DNA of 8,505 nt from Bacillota bacterium (lineage in GTDB: Bacteria; Bacillota; Clostridia; Tissierellales; Sedimentibacteraceae): the NCBI GenBank assembly GCA_023425285.1, contig JAFACY010000306.1, positions 1 to 8,505 on the forward strand, in the 5' to 3' direction. A model generated the notes under the pieces. The model saw nothing but the letters and a program-made list of their open reading frames with translations. It was not told where the DNA came from and did not search any database. The position numbers were made by a program, and so were the translations under genes. Below are positions 6,576 through 8,505 of the stretch, one piece after another; within the stretch, counting starts at the first letter, position 1, and every line of letters starts with the position of its first letter.

Positions 6576-7823
6576 TTAAAATCTGAATATTCTCAATATA
6601 TCCTTGTACGTTATAAACAGCATAAAGCCTATTAATACTACAAAGCCTATGAAATGAATGTATCCTTCTTTGTCTGCCGAAATTCTTTTACCTCTTATAC
6701 CTTCTATCAGAAGGAATATCAGCTTGCTGCCGTCAAGTGCAGGTATGGGCAGTAAATTCATAAAGCCGAGGTTTATACTTATAAAAGCAGCCAGGTTTAA
6801 CAGTGACAGCAATCCGCTCTCTGCCGCTTCCCCGACCATTGATATAACCATGATGGGTCCGCCCAGGGCATCACTGCCTAATTTTCCTGTTACTAACTGA
6901 CTTATTGTTTTGAACATCAGCTCTATATAATAAACAGTCTTATATGCCGATGAAGAAATTGCAGTCATAAAGGACTTTTCAAGCTGAGTGTTAAACTTCA
7001 CGGTAACCTGCTTCTGGGGTACGATGCTGAAATCAATTATTTCACCTTTTCTGTCCACCGTAACCTTTACCGGCTCTCCTTCAATCGACTTCTCCACCTC
7101 TGACGTCAGTTCTTCCCAGGTACTTATGCTAACATCGTTTATTTTTATGACCTTATCGCCATCCTTTATTCCCGCCTTATAAGCAGGAGAGGTAACATCT
7201 GACGGAGAAACTGTTGTCGATGCCTTTCCGTCTATGATTGAAGTCGATATGCCGACTAATTTTCTGTAGTTATTTTCTACTGTAGCATGCTTTAACTGTC
7301 CGTCTCTTTCATACTCTACAGTATAACGTGTATTATCGGGATTAACTATCTCATAAAATATATCTTCCCAGATATATGCTTTATCATCGTTTATTGATAC
7401 TATTTTATCGCCGGATCTCAGCCCGGCTCTGTATTCGTTTGAATTTTCATCGATATAATCAATATGGTTTCCGTAAACTCCGAATGAAAACGCAATAATT
7501 ATAAACAAAGCAAGCGCTAATATGAAATTCATAAAAGGTCCTGCCGCAATTACCTTGGCTCTCTGCCATGTTGTCTTAGTGCCAAAGCTCGTTGAAGTTC
7601 TTACTTCCTCTTCCTCTCCCTCCATCTGAACAAATCCGCCTATGGGTATCGCTCTTATGGAAAAGACTGTGCCTTTCTTTTCTTTTTTTATTAAGGTAGG
7701 TCCCATGCCTATTGCAAATTCATATACCTTTATACCTACACTTTTTGCTGCCTTGTAATGACCGTATTCATGTACGAGCACAATTGCAGAAAATACAAGT
7801 ATAGATGCAACTATTGTTAACAA
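6576..7823 (-). CDS. rseP: RIP zinc metalloprotease RseP (site-2 protease)
   Basis: This is an intramembrane protease that cuts membrane-bound regulators, such as anti-sigma factors or remnant signal peptides, inside the membrane. With the TTG start the product has 415 residues. The zinc-binding HEYGH lies in the first membrane helix (18-22), and the third ligand is Asp364 in NLLPIPALDG (356-365). GPFMNF (95-100) begins the second helix region. Two PDZ-like domains lie between the membrane parts: about 118-195 (AGLRSGDKIVSIND) and about 200-272 (AGIKDGDKVIKIND). C-terminal helices cover about 345-375 and 388-407. The family usually has GG(R/K) after the LDG Asp; here it is GSK. A longer frame reaches an ATG at 7865, but it would overlap cdsA by 32 bp. 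The TTG at 7823 has AGGAGGT upstream, and the family normally starts at this (M)LTIxASI segment. Its neighbours are cdsA and ispG; the substrate is unknown. Confidence 0.95.
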   Translation of the reverse strand: MLTIVASILVFSAIVLVHEYGHYKAAKSVGIKVYEFAIGMGPTLIKKEKKGTVFSIRAIPIGGFVQMEGEEEEVRTSTSFGTKTTWQRAKVIAAGPFMNFILALALFIIIAFSFGVYGNHIDYIDENSNEYRAGLRSGDKIVSINDDKAYIWEDIFYEIVNPDNTRYTVEYERDGQLKHATVENNYRKLVGISTSIIDGKASTTVSPSDVTSPAYKAGIKDGDKVIKINDVSISTWEELTSEVEKSIEGEPVKVTVDRKGEIIDFSIVPQKQVTVKFNTQLEKSFMTAISSSAYKTVYYIELMFKTISQLVTGKLGSDALGGPIMVISMVGEAAESGLLSLLNLAAFISINLGFMNLLPIPALDGSKLIFLLIEGIRGKRISADKEGYIHFIGFVVLIGFMLFITYKDILRIFRF

Positions 7824-7828
7824 ATTAT

Positions 7829-7835
7829 ACCTCCT
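7829..7835 (-). promoter_or_regulatory. Ribosome binding site of rseP overlapping the cdsA stop codon
   Basis: AGGAGGT on the - strand begins within the cdsA TAG stop (7836-7834) and lies 5 nt before a TTG at 7823-7821. This strong match identifies TTG as the rseP start and implies that rseP translation is coupled to cdsA termination. Confidence 0.85.
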
Positions 7836-8505
7836 ATAAGAAATGCTGAACAAAGTAATAAACACTCGGAGCTACAAATAGAACACTGTCAAATCTGTCT
7901 AAAATTCCGCCGTGTCCCGGCAGCATATATCCGAAATCCTTTATTCCTGTCTCCCTTTTGATTTTTGAAGCCGTGAGATCCCCTGCCATCGAAAAGATGG
8001 ATGCACTCACACTAAATATTATAATGTAAATATATTTATTTATTCTTAAATAATTAAAAAACAAAATAGAAAATATGGTGCACCCGATGATTCCGCCTAT
8101 AGCACCTTCTATGGTTTTATTAGGACTGACCTCCGGATAGAGCTTATGCCGTCCCAACATTTTCCCTGTGAAATATGCGAATGTATCGGTTCCGAAAGCA
8201 ATTATATATACCAGCCACACGTATGGGGAACCATTCAGCAGCATCATATGATACATGAAAAACACGGCATACGTTCCTATAAAAATAATCCTGGCCAACT
8301 TATTGGCATCAACCTTCTTACTAAAAACAAATATTAAGAAGTTAAGTGATATGTATAAAAAGAGAAAGAAATCAAAAAAATGTCTGTACTCCGTTATTTT
8401 TTCGATAAAAAGAGCTATTGCAAACATGTAATTGACAATTGCGCCATAATCAAATCCATTGCCGAAGTAAATTTTTGAAAGCTCATAAATTGCAATACAA
8501 GTAAT
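7834..8505 (-). CDS. cdsA: Phosphatidate cytidylyltransferase (CDP-diglyceride synthase), 5' end missing
   Basis: This integral membrane enzyme makes CDP-diacylglycerol from phosphatidic acid and CTP, the branch point for phospholipid synthesis. The frame is open to the window edge at 8505. An ATG at 8427 is internal, because the 26 codons before it read on without a stop as a helix typical of the family (AIYELSKIYFGN). The 223 visible residues compare with about 265-280 for the full protein, so roughly 45-55 are missing. Several membrane helices are visible. The conserved DTFAYFTGK...SPNKTIEGAIGG region lies at about 107-138. The family signature is complete at about 180-206: SKIKRETGIKDFG followed by LPGHGGILDRFDS, with the catalytic-type acidic and basic residues intact. 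The stop codon overlaps the rseP ribosome binding site. In many Clostridia dxr lies between these two genes; here it does not. Confidence 0.95.
   Translation of the reverse strand: MTCIAIYELSKIYFGNGFDYGAIVNYMFAIALFIEKITEYRHFFDFFLFLYISLNFLIFVFSKKVDANKLARIIFIGTYAVFFMYHMMLLNGSPYVWLVYIIAFGTDTFAYFTGKMLGRHKLYPEVSPNKTIEGAIGGIIGCTIFSILFFNYLRINKYIYIIIFSVSASIFSMAGDLTASKIKRETGIKDFGYMLPGHGGILDRFDSVLFVAPSVYYFVQHFL

Noticed and set aside
8146..8337. 63-codon + strand frame opposite cdsA
   Set aside because: It is antisense to the conserved CdsA region and has no features of its own.
1..8505. A novel defence, mobile or biosynthetic system
   Set aside because: All recognisable genes belong to well-known housekeeping or transport families with intact motifs and typical lengths; no unexplained gap over about 75 bases remains in which another gene could sit.

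Overview
The window looks like ordinary chromosome from a low-GC, Gram-positive-type bacterium, most likely an anaerobic member of the Bacillota (Clostridia or Tissierellia). The reasons are A+T-rich coding sequence, strong AGGAGG-type ribosome binding sites, use of a TTG start, and a cdsA-rseP-ispG cluster of the kind found in Clostridia. The genus cannot be fixed from sequence reading alone. Nine genes are visible: seven complete and two cut by the window edges. No RNA gene, insertion sequence, phage gene or CRISPR array was seen.

Left half (1-4529, + strand): a peptide uptake and breakdown operon. The 3' part of an M24-family metallopeptidase (Xaa-Pro dipeptidase/aminopeptidase P type) is followed by oppB, oppC, oppD and oppF. 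These encode the two permeases and two ATPases of an oligopeptide/dipeptide ABC importer. Gaps are 7-17 bp, and oppF overlaps the end of oppD. The importer would bring in short peptides and the peptidase would cut proline-containing ones in the cytoplasm. No substrate-binding protein (OppA/DppA) gene lies inside the window. The operon ends at a hairpin (4531-4574) with an A-tract on one side and a T-tract on the other, so it can also serve the gene converging from the right.

Right half (4585-8505, - strand): read right to left, the order is cdsA (CDP-diglyceride synthase, cut by the edge), rseP (site-2 zinc metalloprotease), ispG (isoprenoid MEP pathway) and a ZIP-family metal transporter. 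cdsA, rseP and ispG form a tight envelope/isoprenoid operon. The rseP Shine-Dalgarno overlaps the cdsA stop codon, and a 17-bp perfect inverted repeat separates rseP from ispG. The ZIP gene has its own extended -10 promoter just after the ispG stop and no terminator before it, so it may be transcribed both independently and by readthrough.

No new multi-gene system is evident. The points most worth a second look are the inverted repeat directly before the ispG ribosome binding site, the absence of dxr from its common place between cdsA and rseP, and the imperfect palindrome over the ZIP promoter.
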